The notes beneath the pieces were generated by a model. That model saw nothing but the letters and a program-made list of their open reading frames with translations. It searched no databases and was not told where the DNA came from. The translations under genes and the position numbers were made by a program. From positions 7,226,001 to 7,290,000 of the forward strand of contig NZ_LT629758.1 in assembly GCF_900104725.1 (NCBI RefSeq): a DNA stretch of 64,000 nt, written 5' to 3'. Within the stretch, counting starts at the first letter, position 1; each line of letters opens with the position of its first letter. The DNA is from Actinoplanes derwentensis. GTDB lineage: Bacteria > Actinomycetota > Actinomycetes > Mycobacteriales > Micromonosporaceae. This document shows positions 63,901 to 64,000 of the stretch, piece after piece.

Positions 63901-64000
63901 GACCGAGGTCGCCCTTCGCGACGGCAGTGGTGACCGAGGCGATGTTGCGGACCTGACTGGTCAGGTTGGACGCCATGTAGTTCACATTGTCGGTCAGGTC
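60992..64000 (-). CDS. HAMP-array hybrid histidine kinase, N-terminus beyond the window
   Basis: About 1,002 residues of a very large sensor kinase are visible. From the right edge there are at least four HAMP units of 92 residues each, then a GAF domain (about residues 345-500), a coiled coil, HisKA with SHELRTPLN (about residue 585), HATPase with [17 protein letters not shown] and GTGLGLSIS, a Pro/Ala linker, and a C-terminal receiver with Asp in [15 protein letters not shown]. The HAMP array resembles the Nik1/Os-1 osmosensing kinases. There is no membrane helix in the visible part, so signals are probably sensed in the cytoplasm. Confidence 0.94.
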   Translation of the reverse strand, partial: DLTDNVNYMASNLTSQVRNIASVTTAVAKGDLGQKITVDARGEILELKSTVNTMVDQLSSFADEVTRVAREVGSEGKLGGQAQVRGVAGTWRDLTDNVNSMASNLTGQVRNIAQVSTAVAKGDLSSKVTVDAQGEILELKNTVNTMVDQLSSFADEVTRVAREVGSEGKLGGQAQVRGVAGTWRDLTDNVNYMASNLTAQVRNIASVTTAVAKGDLSQKITVDARGEILELKNTVNTMVDQLSSFGDEVTRVAREVGSEGRLGGQAQVRGVAGTWRDLTDNVNQLASTLTIQLRAIAEVSTAVTRGDLTQSVAVEAQGEVAELKDNINRMIVTLRDTTKTNAEQGWLDSNLARIGGLLQGQRDVGEVCRMIMTEVTPLVDAQLGAFFLVDNEEAVTRLRLAAAYGYVARDHEVTFGPGEGLVGQAAVSRRTIRVRATHDGILTMRSGLLGMPPNDLVVLPVLFEGEMLGVIEFASVAAFNGLHLTFLERLVATIGVALNTIQANRRTEELLSQSQRLAREMQDQSAELQRTNAELEDKAKLLSEQKANIELKNREIELARLGLEEKAQQLSRANTYKSEFLANMSHELRTPLNSLLLLARLLADNTEQNLSSKQIEFARTIHSAGSDLLSLIDDILDLSKIEAGRMDVETDVVDFDGIRSYVEQAFAPQAEDKGLQFRVDLAPELPDSLVTDPQRLQQILRNLLSNAVKFTDSGAVTLSIFSAELDAGIDAPSSLHSAPRVVAFAVSDTGIGISDEKLAIIFEPFQQADGTTTRKYGGTGLGLSISREFAALLGGTISVSSLPGEGSTFTLFMPEALTPDAIPMPVLPAVPAKAISVRPAPSMASLGLPLMEMPPRVEEKPPVSPAGRKLEGVTVLIVDDDVRNVFALTSALEMHGLHVLYSDNGVDGVRILAEHPEIDIVLMDAMMPDQDGYETTRGIRRNQRFRDLPVVFLTAKAMPGDRESAIAAGASDYITKPVDLDELIELMDRWVNAEKTEVPDHG
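63165..64000 (-). repeat. 276-bp tandem repeats encoding HAMP units
   Basis: GTCAGGTCAC recurs at 63165, 63441, 63717 and (cut by the edge) 63993, exactly 276 bases (92 codons) apart. Neighbouring copies are almost identical over long stretches, especially the 63441 and 63717 units. The array continues outside the window. Confidence 0.95.

Overview
The window is high-GC actinobacterial chromosome, most likely from the family Micromonosporaceae and perhaps Actinoplanes. This is inferred from gene content: a BldC-type developmental regulator together with a flagellar export gene (fliQ), the futalosine menaquinone route, SigE-family sigma factors, GTG/TTG starts, and protein tails built from Ser/Pro repeats. 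There are no rRNA or tRNA genes, insertion sequences, prophage genes or CRISPR arrays. It reads as core chromosome with small accessory patches.

Layout. 1-8.3 kb is the minus-strand nuoA-H end of a respiratory complex I operon; nuoH runs off the left edge. 8.4-12.3 kb continues on the same strand with a menJ-like quinone reductase, menG and mqnC. 12.3-21 kb holds a TetR/VOC divergent pair, a SNF2 helicase with a SWIM protein, an aldo-keto reductase and a repeat-bearing membrane protein. 20.6-24.9 kb has an LPXTG surface protein, then arsR-MFS-mqnA. 24.9-31 kb contains a toxin-antitoxin remnant, HelD coupled to an LLM oxidoreductase, GNAT, SDR and VOC genes, a very small ORF and a lone fliQ. 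31-34 kb is a cobalamin ABC transporter under a cobalamin riboswitch. 34-36.5 kb has padR with a signal-peptidase-like gene that lacks the catalytic dyad, two small membrane proteins and an mqnE homologue lacking its radical-SAM core. 36.7-45 kb contains secreted or low-complexity proteins (NlpC/P60, a Pro/Ser/Ala-rich tail-anchored protein, a DEAD-box helicase with a GDRPQ tail, a metallopeptidase). 45-50 kb has a cysteine-synthase-like enzyme with AsnC regulator, bldC, ubiX, mqnP and mqnL. 51-57 kb is the hemL-phosphatase-resA-ccdA-resB-ccsB operon. 57-64 kb has a STAS protein, a sigma factor with its membrane partner, a pectate lyase, a response regulator and a very large HAMP-array hybrid kinase that runs off the right edge.

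How the genes work together. Much of the window serves aerobic electron transport: complex I, menaquinone synthesis (mqnA, mqnC, mqnP, mqnL, ubiX, menG, menJ-like), heme synthesis (hemL) and cytochrome c maturation. This order resembles, from memory, the hemL...mqn...nuo order of Streptomyces coelicolor. Against that background the gene in the mqnE position stands out, because it keeps both ends of MqnE but lacks the [4Fe-4S]/SAM core. The other points most worth a second look are the dyad-less signal peptidase fused to a PadR-partner domain, the orphan fliQ, a 19-codon ORF sitting between a ribosome-binding site and a terminator, a HigB-like toxin reduced to its N-terminus, and consensus DnaA boxes placed between convergent genes.
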